Below, one piece after another: positions 20,986 through 32,277 of a stretch of 64,000 nt of DNA. The stretch is from Morchella semilibera (taxonomy: Eukaryota; Ascomycota; Pezizomycetes; Pezizales; Morchellaceae). Made by a program: the position numbers and the translations under genes. The notes beneath the pieces are model-generated. The model was not told where the DNA came from, did no database searches, and was given only the letters and a program-made list of their open reading frames with translations. Where the stretch lies: assembly GCA_009192285.1 (NCBI GenBank), contig CM018605.1, positions 2,025,247 to 2,089,246 of the forward strand, read 5' to 3'. The first letter of the stretch is position 1, and every line of letters begins with the position of its first letter.

Positions 20986-23831
20986 ATATGCCATTCCTTA
21001 CCAAATTGTTGGAATGTCATGTTAATGTCGATGTATTCTTTACAGTTAACATTTTTATGTATCTGTATAAGTATCTATTTAAAGGACCAGATCGAACACT
21101 GTTTTCTTTCAGTTCTGAGGGACAAGAGGAGGTTGACGAAATCACTGATTATATAAATGCAAGATATCTGTCTGCCTCGGAGGCAGCATGGAGGATCCTA
21201 CAGTATCACCTTACAGATCGATCGCCTGCAGTCAAATCTCTTACAGTTCATCTCCCTGGAAGAAATATGCATCAGATGTACCGAAAGAATGGTGGAGAGT
21301 CTACAGCATCGACCCTGCTTAGATATTTTTCCAGGCCCCGAGATGTATTATTTCAGGATTTGACATATATTCAATATTACGAAAAGTGGGTTCTCTACTC
21401 AAGGTCCTCAACTACTCTCAAAGATACCGATTTCCTAGAAGAAATATGCAACAGTTATCCACAGTTCATTGTTAGAGCTAGGAAGAGGAATGAAGCCATA
21501 GCCCTAATTGACACTGTCTCCCCCAGGACTGGAGAATTATTCTACCTCCGAGCTCTCCTGTTATATAGAGCAGCATATAGTTTCAAGGACCTCAAGATTG
21601 TTAACGATATTACATATGGAACATTTCAGGAAGCAGCAGCAGCATTAGGTCTCTTTGAGAATCAATCGGAGGGTAGAGAGATTATGTTAGAGGCAGTTCA
21701 AAGTTTTTGCAGCCCCAATCAGCTACGATTTCTCTTTACACATCTTCTAGTGAATATTCCAGTTATAGCAATTGAGCTGTTCGAGAAATATCAGGAGGCT
21801 CTATCAGCAGATTATCTTGACCAATACGACTCTCCGACAATGGTTATCAACAAATGTTTGAAAGAAATCGCAAGGCATCTTGCCTCTCAAGGGAGTAGCC
21901 TATCAGACTTTGGTTTACCTCAACCTCAAGATATCTCTGATGAAATATCTCTGGAGACACTTGCCTTTGACCATCGTAGAATAGAGCTTACTGAAAGGGC
22001 AACAACATCTCGGGAACAGTTATTACCTCAACAGTTGGAGGCCTTTGATACTATAATCAATACTATTGATAATATATTCATCGGGAATGTTCCTGACCAT
22101 ACATGTTTTTTTCTAGATGGGAAGGCTGGTCGGGGGAAAACATATGTTGTTAATACGATTGTAAATTACTTAAGGGGACAAGGAGATATTGTCGTTATTA
22201 CTGGTTCAACTGCCTTAAGTGTTACCCTATATGAGAGGGGTCGCACAGCACACTCTGCATTTGGAATTCCTGTTGTTGAGGTAAAGTTAATTTATTTAAG
22301 AGTTTTGGTTAATACAATGGCTAACATAATGATATTAGAATAATATGGAACTACAATCTACCTTAAGTATCAGGTCAGATTGGGCCAGATTACTATTGCA
22401 GTCAAGCTTAATCATATGGGAGGAGATGCCTATGGCCAACAAAGCAGCGATCGAATGTGCAAATGAGTTCTTGCAACTTGTGCTTGCCAACGATAAGCCA
22501 TTTGGTGGCAAAGTATTTCTTGGTTTAGGAGACTTTTGACAGGTAGCACCAGTGGTAAAGTCAGCAGGACCAACAGCTACACTCGAAGCCTCTATACGAT
22601 CATCCTATCTTTGGCAACAATTTAAAATCCTACAATTGGATACACCTATAAGGAATATCTCCGATTTAGAATATGCCAAGTGGGTGGATCAAATCGGGGA
22701 TGGCTGTCAAGAATCAAATGAATCCTTTGTCACTCTAGATTTAATTGAGCCTTTAGACACCATTGAAGAAGCAATGGATTATCTATTCCCTCCAGAAGTA
22801 TTGCAAGATCCAGCGACAGTTTCTCATCATGCTTTTCTCAGCTCTCTTAATATCAATGTAGACCAATTCAACCTGGCAATTCTTGAAAGACTCCCGACGA
22901 TTGAGGATATATATACTTTTCCCCTAACAGTCATGAACGATTATAAACTAATATAGCTATATCTGATAGAAAGAACCTACTATAGTCACAATTGTATCAA
23001 GGAAGATCCCAACTTCACATCTTCTACAAGCAATATTCTACCCTCGGGGGAGATTTTTGATTTCCTGTCTATGTTAAAGGAGCCTGGTGTGCCAGCACAT
23101 AATTTGATTTTGCAGGTTGGGTGTGTTTGCTCGATAATGCGAAATCTATCCCTAGAAAATGGCTTGGTCAAGAATTCCCGAGTGGTAATCAAAGAGCTTC
23201 ATGAGAGGTTTATTAAGGTTGAATTAATATCTACTGCAGAAAATATAAGACGAGATACAACTGTCTTCTGTCTCCCTAGAATCGTATTTGAATTTCAGCC
23301 TAAATATTGTTCTTGGACAGTGCAGAGAAGGCAATTTCCTTTACGATTAGCATATTCAACAACTTTTAATAGTTGTTAAGGTTTAACACTTGATAGGGCT
23401 GTTATTGATCTCAGAACTCCTGTATTTGCACATGGCCAACTATATACAAGTATTTCCCGAGTCAGGCACAGAAATAACATTAGGTGTTTAGTAGGTAATA
23501 GTACATCAAATATTGATATCGGGGACACAAACAAAATCAAAAATATTGTATATAGAGATCCTTTATTATAAAATAATTTTTTTTTTTTATTTTTTTCATT
23601 ATTTTTCAAAACTATCGGTGCACAATAAATAATAGTTACTACTGCTCACTTAAGTTGCAACAACTATCGGTAATCAGAAATAATATTCATCGGAATCAGT
23701 AGCAATCGGATACAAAAACAAATAGTTATTACTGCTTATCGGCAGCTGTAATAACTATGAGTACTCAATACAGGAGCTGAGATTTTAAGTAATGACAATA
23801 AAGAAAAAACTCTAATATAGAAAATAACAAT

Positions 23832-24949
23832 TTATTCCTCCTCGGACTCATCGGACTCAATCAACATAGTCTCAACATTCTCGGCAGTAACCTGTTCCTG
23901 TTGATATTTCTCCTATAACTTTAACAATCGGACAGGAGTAACAATACTCATACCAATTTGATGAGAATCAGAATTCTCATTGGTAGGGCCTTTAACTGAT
24001 AGGGTAGTTCCATGAAAGTCTGTCGGCTTCCAAACCACAACTGAGTTTGCTGTCTGTCGGATTCTAATACCATAGTCGGCAATGAAGAAATGTCCCCCCT
24101 CATCGGTACCATATGTCCTAGCTGTAGTCCAGAACAAAGCATACTTATGAGGGCATTTTTCATTATGAATACCCCTATATATAATTAATTAGTAAGAATA
24201 AAATATATGTACTCGGAAAGAATATTACCTTGCATAATTATATGCTATGAACCCAGAAGGTGGTGCCATCGGAACACAGTCAAACTCAATATCATCATTC
24301 CCTACTCGGACCATATAGTTCCCCAAAGTTTGAGAAGTAGCTTTATGCTTAGCAGCATAATTCATTCTCGGAATGAGAGTAGAATTGCAAAAACCAGTAA
24401 TATCATCAATAATAGGCTTCGGCAACCTCCCCTTACTCATGTTCCATAGAAGAGCAAAGATATAGCTGCCCATATGTTCAAACTGTTCCTGTCGGTTTTT
24501 CTTAGAAGTGATGTTTCTGACTCAATCGAAACTGGATTTGCTTCTGGAACCAGCTGAGAAACCCATCTGATAAAGTTTGCCAGAATCTTCAAGCTAAGAA
24601 ATAATTAGCACTCGGAAGAGTAAAATTGGGGAAATAGTACTTACTCGGACAGATTTCCTAATCTGACATTCCTTGATAATAACATCATTGACTCATTCTA
24701 GAGTTTCTTTCCTGTCCTCGGCCATCCAATCCCTTGCAACCAAGCCAACAATCTCTTTGGTTTTGGCATCGACAAAGATCATACTTTGCTTCTCGGTAAC
24801 ATCCAATTGGAGATGTTGTGGTTCCAAAAGTAACATCGGTGGTATCTTAAGTCTTTTGTCCTTCGGCTTTCCAAGCTGCAAATGGTCATGCCAAATGTCA
24901 TGAATTTGGTCGGATTCATATACTCAGTGGCTTGGGGGAGGGTATGGTG
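23832..24949 (-). pseudogene. Transposon-associated gene, 3' part, possible 2OG-Fe(II) dioxygenase-like domain
   Basis: This is the downstream half of a minus-strand gene whose start is at 35574; the Plavaka-like element separates the halves. Reading leftward, it contains VYESDQIHDIWHDHLQLG, then MIFVDAKTKEIVGLVARDW, an intron, GSYIFALLWNMSKGRLPKPI, a second intron (about 24176-24231), and GIHNEKCPHKYALFW, YGTDEGGHFFIADYGIRI and WKPTDFHGTTL. The spacing HxE ... G-rich strand ... HG resembles the metal-binding layout of 2OG-Fe(II)/TET-JBP-like enzymes that accompany some fungal transposons. That is a resemblance by eye, not a domain hit. In-frame stops at 24924, 24693, 24532 and 23913 all fit C-to-T changes. 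The end at 23832-23834 assumes 23913 is premature. Confidence 0.5.
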
Positions 24950-24951
24950 AT

Positions 24952-24962
24952 CATCAGCAAGC
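24952..24962 (+). repeat. Left terminal inverted repeat of the Plavaka-like element
   Basis: CATCAGCAAGC, matching the right end (35191-35201) inverted at 10 of 11 positions and preceded by the TSD AT. Confidence 0.75.
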
Positions 24963-25044
24963 TTGCAGTTGTCTCCGGGCGCATAATCCTCCGCCCTGGC
25001 GCATCCCTGCGCCCTCAGCGCCAGGAGCGCCCTGGCGCAAACCT

Positions 25045-25280
25045 TGTGGTTACCCTGCGCCAGGTGGCACCCTAGGAATTACCCTGCGCCCGGCGCCCTC
25101 CTGGGAATCGTTCTGCGCCTGGCGTTATCCCGTGAATTATCCTGCGCCAGGCGCCATACACCGAATCATTCTGCGCTAGGCACCATCCTCTGAATCATTC
25201 TGCGCCAGGCACCATCCTCTGAACTATTCTGCGCCAGGCGCCACCCTATGAATCATTTTGCGCCAGGCTCACCTTATTCT
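25045..25280. repeat. 29-bp subterminal tandem repeats
   Basis: About eight imperfect units of the form GAATCATTCTGCGCCAGGC followed by ACCATCCTCT. Spacing is close to 29 bp. Such subterminal arrays are typical transposase-binding regions of CACTA-type elements. Confidence 0.8.
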
Positions 25281-25398
25281 TCTTCATTCACGCCAGGAGA
25301 TTTCCCGTGTCCCATACGGCACCTGGCGTTCCACGAGATTTGGCGATAGCTCCTTTCACTATCGCGAATCCCTACGAAGCTTTAGGTAGGCTATATAT

Positions 25399-28300
25399 CT
25401 AACTAAATTCATTCCATGTTTGCAGATCTATTCTAGTATTCACAAGCCAGTTTCCCTCATCGATCTCAAATAAATGTGCCATCCCTAAAATACACCGTAT
25501 ATTCACTACACAAATTTGGTTACTACTCCTTCTAGAGGCTTTAAGAAGACCATGAGAGCTATCGGCAATCCCTAGGTCTTTGGCCTCCAAGAGTTCGATC
25601 GCGCATAGCCGGTGCGCCCGTCCCCTTTTATCCCGTAGCTTAAATAAAGCCTCCAGGCGTCCTGGTAGCCTCCCCCGAACGCTCCCCATTGATCTCGAGT
25701 CCCCACCGTTACCCATGTCCAATCTCTCCTCGGTGATCTTTTTCTAAATGCTGCATTTCCCGTGCAGCGCAGGTTATGAATTTCGTACGCATCTGGTCTT
25801 TGAAAAATTGGAACCAGAACCTGGAGGCAGGTAAATCGTTCAACTCGGAGCTCGCCAAGGTTCTCAAGGCTTCCGCCAAAGCTCTCTGAACATCCCGCAT
25901 CCTTCGCATATTCTCTTACCATGCGATAAAATTTTATTCTACTCATCGCAAGTCCATCTGCAATATCGCATAAGCTTTCAAACCTGGCAGAGCGATTGCA
26001 AAGCCTTTTTAAGGGTAACTCTGAGTCGATTATAGGCCGTTCATTCGGTGCTCTCTTCCGGTCTTCTATCTTAAAGATATCAAGTAATTCTTGCAAGTTC
26101 TCACGATGCTCCCATAGGCTCTCGTTGCGGTTCTCGGAAGCTCCGTCAGCTCCCACAATATCCTTGAGGTTTAATATCCGTATTTCTAGTGCCAATCGCC
26201 TTCCGCCGTAATCAAGTATTTGGGTCGCCGCATCAACTTTGTTTGAAGCGGCGTATGCTTCTTTGATTTGGTGTACGTGGGCCAGTTCGCTGATATCCGT
26301 AGAGAACATAGGAATATTCCCGAATCGCTCCACATGCTCTCGGTAATGTGATAATTGATGCAATTTGATGAAGTTGAAATGAGATTTCTCGCGGATCTCG
26401 CGGACCTCTTCTAAGCCACAGTGAATCCTCTGAGAGCTCTCCTGCTGGAGAGCCCGTGTTCGATTCTTTGCATCCTTCTTAGTTTGCTTGTAGGCTCGAA
26501 ATTCTAAAAAGATATCCTTATACCTATGGAAGTCCTTGAGATAACTCTCTAGATATTCAAGTGTACTCTTGGTATGATTCCCGTATTGAGCCATCAGGTG
26601 AAAGTCAATCATTGCCCGAACGCATTTCAAAGCCTTTCCGAAGTCAGCTCTGACAGAACTCCCTGGATTTCTCAGAGCCACTGCCAAAGCTCCCAGAACT
26701 ATACGCCCTAGGTTTCGCATCTCTTTCCCCTGCCATTGCGTAGTTGCCCTGTAAGGCTTGTTCGGTACTGCAAGCCGAGGATAAGGCCCAATCTTTGACC
26801 ATGCTATATCGAACGCGTCGAGACGCCCGTGTTTCTTGAGAAACCCTTGAACCCATTCCATCAAATGCTTTAACATTCCAAGGTAGATGTTGTGTAATAG
26901 GTCCGGTTTGTTCAGGTCGTACACCTTGCATCTCGGCATATCCCATAAAGCATTGAAGAGAGTCTTCAAAGACCTCGATACAAGGTATTCTACCAGCGAT
27001 GTATTCGTCAAATTCTCATTAAACTGCCGTACCATCTCCTGGTAGGTCTCCTGATCACGCATAGAGCTCTGCCGATAGCTTCCAAGGTTCTTATACTCCA
27101 CCTCACATCTTGGGCAGGCGAAATTGCTGATGTTTTGCAACGAGGCGTGCTCAGGTTGGTCCGCGATCCACCCACACAGTACAGGAAAACATAGCCGTTC
27201 ATATCCATCCGCACAGGATATCAACTCGCCCTCCTCGCCACTACTTTTCAGGCTTTTGAGGATATCTTTGAGAGCGCTGTGCAGAGCCATCTGCGATTCC
27301 CGACGCAAAGTTGCATTCGCACTCGCATTTGAACTGAGCTTAGGGGGCACTGGTAATAGCGCCAGGAGTACTAACGAGTGCCCAGAGACTTTCATTCTCA
27401 CCGAGGACTTGATATTTCCAATTGTGAGATAGATTGGCCATGCCTTCTTATCACCACTAAAGTTCGTCAGGTGAGTGCCATCCGAGGCACAGATTACCGG
27501 AACTAATGTCGAACCCTCAGGGAGAGAATTCTTTTTGAGATCAGTCATGACTTTTCTGACTCCAACGAAACCTCCTAAAGATCTCGGAAAGCTTCTCCTC
27601 ACCTGTGTTTCCCACCACCAGTCCCCTGTATGCATTTCGCCGTAGATTCTCTCTCCCTTCTCGTTGTGTTCCATTGACGGTGCAAATATAAGAGACTCCT
27701 TGAAGGCCCGTTGTCCAAGGAGGAATCGAATAATGGTCATAGGGTCGCGATACTAGTATGGTATGTTTTTCCCTCCTATAACAACCTCCGCATGCTTCCA
27801 TGTTGATCTCCCTAGGCAATCGTTCATTTCCTCCATTTTTCGTATAAAACCTCGCCCATTTCTATAGGAGCTATGGCAATGGTCTCCAGGGGCATGTAGA
27901 AAGAAGCTATCGATACTTCCTTGTGATGCTTTGGACAAAATAAAGTACCGCGCCATCCGGAATTCATAAGATGAATTGAAAGGGTGCCATGGGTTGCCGA
28001 GAAGCCGTTGTGCGCTTTCCTGATAGCCCTCAGAGCGATATAGAGCCTCCCCAGCACCTTCGTAGACCGTCGTGGATGCATCGCGAGTAACTCCCAACTC
28101 CTCCTCACAATCCTCCCTATTGTCTACAAAGTAAGACTCTGATTCTAGGTCTGAATCTCCAGCAGTTCGTTGAGAGAAGTTAGAATATGTAGATGACCCG
28201 TCCTCGCAACTAGCATCATCCTGATCAGAGCTTTCTGAAACCTCGTGAGACTCCTGTAGTCGTTTGTGATTCTCTTGCAAAAGATCGCATTGATTTTTGA

Positions 28301-28400
28301 ACCATCCATCCGCTTCGTTAGGGTGGATATTCCGTAGGTGCTTCTCAAAGTTCACCGAGGAGCTATATCGCTTGCTGCAAAAAGGACAGGAGGACTTCAT
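25399..28400 (-). pseudogene. Plavaka-type transposase with N-terminal C2H2 finger
   Basis: It starts at ATG 28400 with a C2H2 finger (CPFCSKRYSSSVNFEKHLRN plus IHP), then an acidic Ser-rich linker. The transposase body is typical of the Plavaka group of fungal CACTA-related elements: MHTGDWWWETQ, ICASDGTHLTNFSGDKKAWP, YLTIGNIKSSVR, CADGYERLCFPVLCGWIAD, a C-x2-C pair (FACPRCEVEY), KPDLLHNIYLGMLKHLMEWV, and the C-terminal WLVNTRIDLQTWNEFS. Two lesions are visible: an in-frame TAG at 27753-27755 (a CAG-to-TAG change would explain it) and a 1-nt frameshift in a G run near 25671-25676, after which the conserved RLPGRLEALFKLRD and C terminus lie in the next frame. It is the gene that would mobilise 24952-35201, probably inactive in this copy. 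Confidence 0.8.
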
Positions 28401-29204
28401 TGGGTGTCGAGATAGCTCCCATGGCTCTCTCGGAGATGGTTCAAAATTACTACTGCCAAGCCTGTAGATTACTAATACTTGCTAGGGTGTCCTGGAGGGC
28501 ACATAACCTCTTGCTAAACAAACCTTCTAGCAACGTCATATATTCACGTTGAAAACTAACCAACATATGCTCTCAGAGCAAACCCAACATATGCTCTCAG
28601 AACAAACCCAACATCTATCCCACACATCGGCCAAACCTTCTCGGAGTCCACCACTACTCCAAAAGGTTTCACGAATACCCTCGAAATCGTTGCTCGAGAT
28701 CGTGGGCAATGCCGGAAAATCCCTATCTTTTGATACCCAAATGACTATATCTGTACTTGAAAACGAAATCAAAACAGCTAACTAGTATTCAAAGAAAAGC
28801 TATCATGCCAACACCAAAGTGGACTCGAATACCAACACTCATGTTGATCTACGTCATTTAGTAACTTACCCAAAAGCATCGAAACACACTCGAGCAATCA
28901 ATGATTCTGGCTCTGTGCGTTCTGGCGAAGACTGTGAAAGCTTTCGAAAGATCCTCTCATAGCTCTTAATGACTAATTTGATTTCGTGTGAGTGTTGGAA
29001 GAAGAGGTATAAGAACTGCTTCTTCCACCCTCGGGAGATCTTTCTTCACCATCCCCATTACTCTTCACAACCTCGCCAGGCATTGAGCTGGTGTGTTCTA
29101 CCTATATTACGTTAATCATTCGCCTTTTCAATTTCATTTCAACTTGATACCATCCACTTCGACAGCTCCAACCTGATACCTCTCCCAGAGTTTCAAGTTG
29201 AAAG
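28401..29204. other. Divergent intergenic region inside the Plavaka-like element
   Basis: It separates the transposase from the plus-strand cargo. Apart from a direct repeat of CATATGCTCTCAGA[G/A]CAAAC at about 28563-28610, nothing gene-like is supported. It probably holds promoters for both sides. Confidence 0.4.
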
Positions 29205-31662
29205 ATGCCTCCCAACGCTAGTAAGGGTACCCCTGGGAAGGTAGTATATAAACACCACATGGTTGTTCCCTAATCCCTATACATTAGTTCCTAACATACC
29301 TCCAGTCCGGTGGCAAGTCGAGAGGCCCCTCCCATCGTACTCACGATACCTTACAAAGCACTGCCAAAAGCCCTAGAGTAGAGATCCCAACCCCTCGAAA
29401 GCGTCAACGCCAACCAGTCCCTGAATCCGAAGACGATATTGCCACAAGGCCCCGTCATTTGAACCCACAGGCTCCTGATAGCCCTCCCCAAAGCTCTCAA
29501 AGATTGTTCGCAACCCCCCGAAAACGTGGGCGCCAACAAGTTCTTGATTCCGAAGACGAGATTGCCACACGTCCCATCGTTCTAACCTGCAGGCTCCTGA
29601 TAGCCCTGACACCACTCCCGAAAGCCCTGAAAGATCTCGACCAACCCTCGAAAGCGTCTGCACCAGCCTATCCCCGAAATCGAAGAGGAAGACTCGGAGT
29701 TGATTGTTCTCTCACATAGAGTAGGAATTCCCTGGAGTTACGACGGTCCCCCACCAGACCTCACCCCTAAACAGCAACCGACACCCACGAAGACTGCTCC
29801 CGCGCCGCCCAAAATCTTCACAAGCACCCAAGCCGCCCCCACTTTGGAAAAAGGCAACAGCAGCAGCAGATATCGCGTTGGCTAAAGCTTATCCAAGCAC
29901 CCCAGAGACTATCACCACATCTCCCAAAACCACAGCAAAAACCCCCAAAACCACAGCAAAAACCTCCAAAACCACAGCAGCAACCTCCAAAACCACAGCA
30001 ACTTCCAAAACCACCTCAGCATCAGCAACACGGACTGCTGTCGCAGGCCCAAGTACTCCAAAAGCCACAACCAAAGCTCCAAGAGCAACAGCACCAACTG
30101 CCCGGCGCCAAGATCTGCAGTCTGGGGGATCCTCTACTACTAATTCCCAACCTGCTAGTACACCCCCGAGAGCCATCCACAAAGCTCCCAGAGCTATCGC
30201 GGTATCTAAGAGCGCACATCAAGACGAAGATAGAGACGAGCACAACCATCCCGAGGGCGGAGACGAGGACGAGGACGAGGACAATCAAGACGAAGAAGAA
30301 GACGAAGAAGAAGACGAAGACGAAGACGAAGACGAAGACGAAGACGACGAAGACGAAGACGAACCTCGCCACGCCTCACAAGGACGTCGTCAGAGACAGA
30401 AAAAAAAAAGGGCTTTCAAGGCAAAGTGGTCAAAGGAGGTTGTTTCGATGGACGCAAGCACTGCCAAGGTGACTTTGGGACTGGCCGCCTCGCCAAAGAG
30501 TTACAACAGGTTGAGGAAAGACCTCGCGGCAGAGATGACGAGAACAGGATGGGTCAATAAAAAAACTAGTGGGCTTAAACATTATAATGAGTTGGTGGCA
30601 TGGCTTCTCGAACAGAGGCCTCTGGTAGGTTTAGCCACGATTATGGGAGGTCAGAGGAATAGCGCCAGGGCCAAGGTACAGGAAGCACTTACCTGGCTAG
30701 TGGTAGATGTCAGTCGGAAGGAAAAGGTCTCTAAGGGCATGGGGAACCGGGAATTCACCGAGATTGACGCTCACGACCCCGAGCTGGACGCTGACGATTC
30801 GGATGATCTGCCGCAAAGGTCCTCAGAGCTCTCGGCAAAGCGCCAGAAGCTATCGCCACACCCGGACTGGACTAATATCTGGGTCACCGTTGTTGACCCG
30901 GACCAGTTTAACGACTATGATCCTGATGCTAGGAGACGGGAGTACGCTTGGACTCATGAAAATAATGAGCCTAGTTACGCTGCCGTGATGACTCGGAAGA
31001 ATACCCAAGAGCTTGGGAGAGTCGCATCCAAGCATATCCCTGTTGGTCGATTGGTCAGGGAATTCTATGGCTCGATGAACCAACCAGCCGAACCGGAGGA
31101 GGAGCCAACCTGGGTCCGCATAATGGACACTGAGGAGGTAGAAGCCTGGATGCTGGGAAGCCTGGCGAAACCTCTCCGGGTTCTGGCCATACTTCACAGA
31201 GAAGGCCAGACTGAGCCCCATGGTGGTGATGAAACCCCTCCTAGAAGACTATACCAGCCGTACACCACCAGTGACGATTATGGACACTTTGAATATCCGG
31301 CTGAAGACTCTGAATTTGAGGGCGGAGTTAGATTGACCTCGATTGGAACCAGGCTTATCATGCCGAAGAATGATGCACCGTTCTAGGTAAACCTCCACAA
31401 GATCTCGTCACGCCGGAATAGGCAGCAAGCAGCCCTTGAGCTCCTCAACCAGAAGTACCTTAATAAGTACCCTGTGGGTGTTGGTATTGCAGACCCTAAC
31501 TTCAGAATTGGGCGTGTCTGGGGGGCTGCGGAGATCGCTCAGAAGCGTGAGGAGGACAGAAACAAAGCCCCGCGCCGCCGTACAATGGGAAAGATGAAGA
31601 CTCCCTTGGTTCCCCTCCCCGGAGGTAGTGGTGACGGTGACGGTGATGGTGATAGTGCTTAA
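29205..31662 (+). pseudogene. Plavaka-like element cargo gene 1 (acidic/basic nuclear-type protein, decayed)
   Basis: Possible start ATG 29205 (MPPNASKGTPGK) with an intron at 29241-29305. Next come degenerate repeats of a TPRKR...DSEDEIATRP module at about 29390-29700, where at least two frame changes are needed. A long frame from about 29878 encodes Thr/Lys-rich repeats (KTTAKTPKTTAKTSKTTA), a very acidic Glu/Asp run (about 30260-30365), a basic patch (GRRQRQKKKRAFKAKW) and a folded-looking region (TGWVNKKTSGLKHYNELVAW). A TAG at 31384-31386 interrupts it, after which the same frame stays open to the stop at 31660-31662. The family is not recognised. Charge and low complexity suggest a nuclear, nucleic-acid-associated protein, but that is inference. 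Confidence 0.5.
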
Positions 31663-32277
31663 GCCTATTTGGCGAGAGTTTGGAAAGGTTTTGCGAGATT
31701 CTGGTGAGTTATTCGCACTTCAGCATGATTGATCTATGTTAACCGACCCCATAGATTTTTTCCCCACTATTTTTTATTAAGGTATACAGAGGTTTCGAAA
31801 GGTTTGGCGATAGCTTTAAGAGCTTTCAAAACGGTCGGTAACAGCTTTGTGTTAGGTATTATTTGTTGTTTCCTTGGTCCGCGCATGTTAACCACGTAGC
31901 ATTTTGGGTGATTACTATTATTAGAGAGTGTTGATTTGAGGCTTGGTATTATTAGATAGCATTGATTTATTCTTAGGTTGGGAGCATTTATTTGATACTG
32001 ATAGGTAGCGAATATCAAAGTGATTTGAAGCCTTCTTGAATGCTACTAGTGATCTCGAAAGCTATCGTGAAGCCTCCTGAAAACATCATTATTGCGAGTG
32101 ATTACCGATGAGACTATTTTAACCCAAATTGGTGTGCCCAGCCCATCTAATTAGCCAATTTTAGTCTGTATGTGGTTAGCCTTAGATTACATGAAAAATT
32201 TTCACGCCAAGCACTTCGTTTGATTAGAAATCAGGACAGCTTTCAAAACCCTCAGGGGGGCCCTCACAGGCATCAAG

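Larger units (their letters stand above)
5139..23571 (+). mobile_element. Decayed Helitron body, split by a solo LTR and two Gypsy elements
   Basis: The interval holds an accessory ORF and a Rep/helicase gene in the same orientation, the coding layout of autonomous Helitrons. It is interrupted by the solo LTR (5284-5915), Gypsy A (8384-14268) and Gypsy B (14760-20985). True termini (5' TC, 3' hairpin plus CTRR) were not identified, so the limits given are only those of recognisable coding sequence. The element may extend upstream toward the 71-bp array and downstream to include the convergent gene. Several premature stops show it is no longer autonomous. Confidence 0.8.
6940..23571 (+). pseudogene. 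Helitron Rep/helicase gene, fragmented
   Basis: Pieces lie at 6940-about 8383, 14274-14759 and 20991-23571. The HUH nuclease signature GLPHAH is at about 14412, followed by the tyrosine motif YLYKYLFKG at about 21060. The Pif1-like helicase follows, with Walker A (DGKAGRGKTY) at about 22117, Walker B-type IIWEEMPMANKAA at about 22407, GDF*QVAPV at 22537, and a C-terminal HGQLYTSISRVRHR at about 23430. Introns are inferred at 14439-14486 and 22282-22338. Premature stops lie at 7153 (TAG), 8372 (TGA), 22537 (TGA, where Helitrons usually have Arg), 22954 (TAG) and 23377 (TAA, in the usual SQG motif). The N-terminal half is further disturbed by a hairpin-containing insertion at about 8055-8145. 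Removing Gypsy B plus one TSD rejoins RWIASYM and PFLTKLLEC in frame. Confidence 0.9.
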
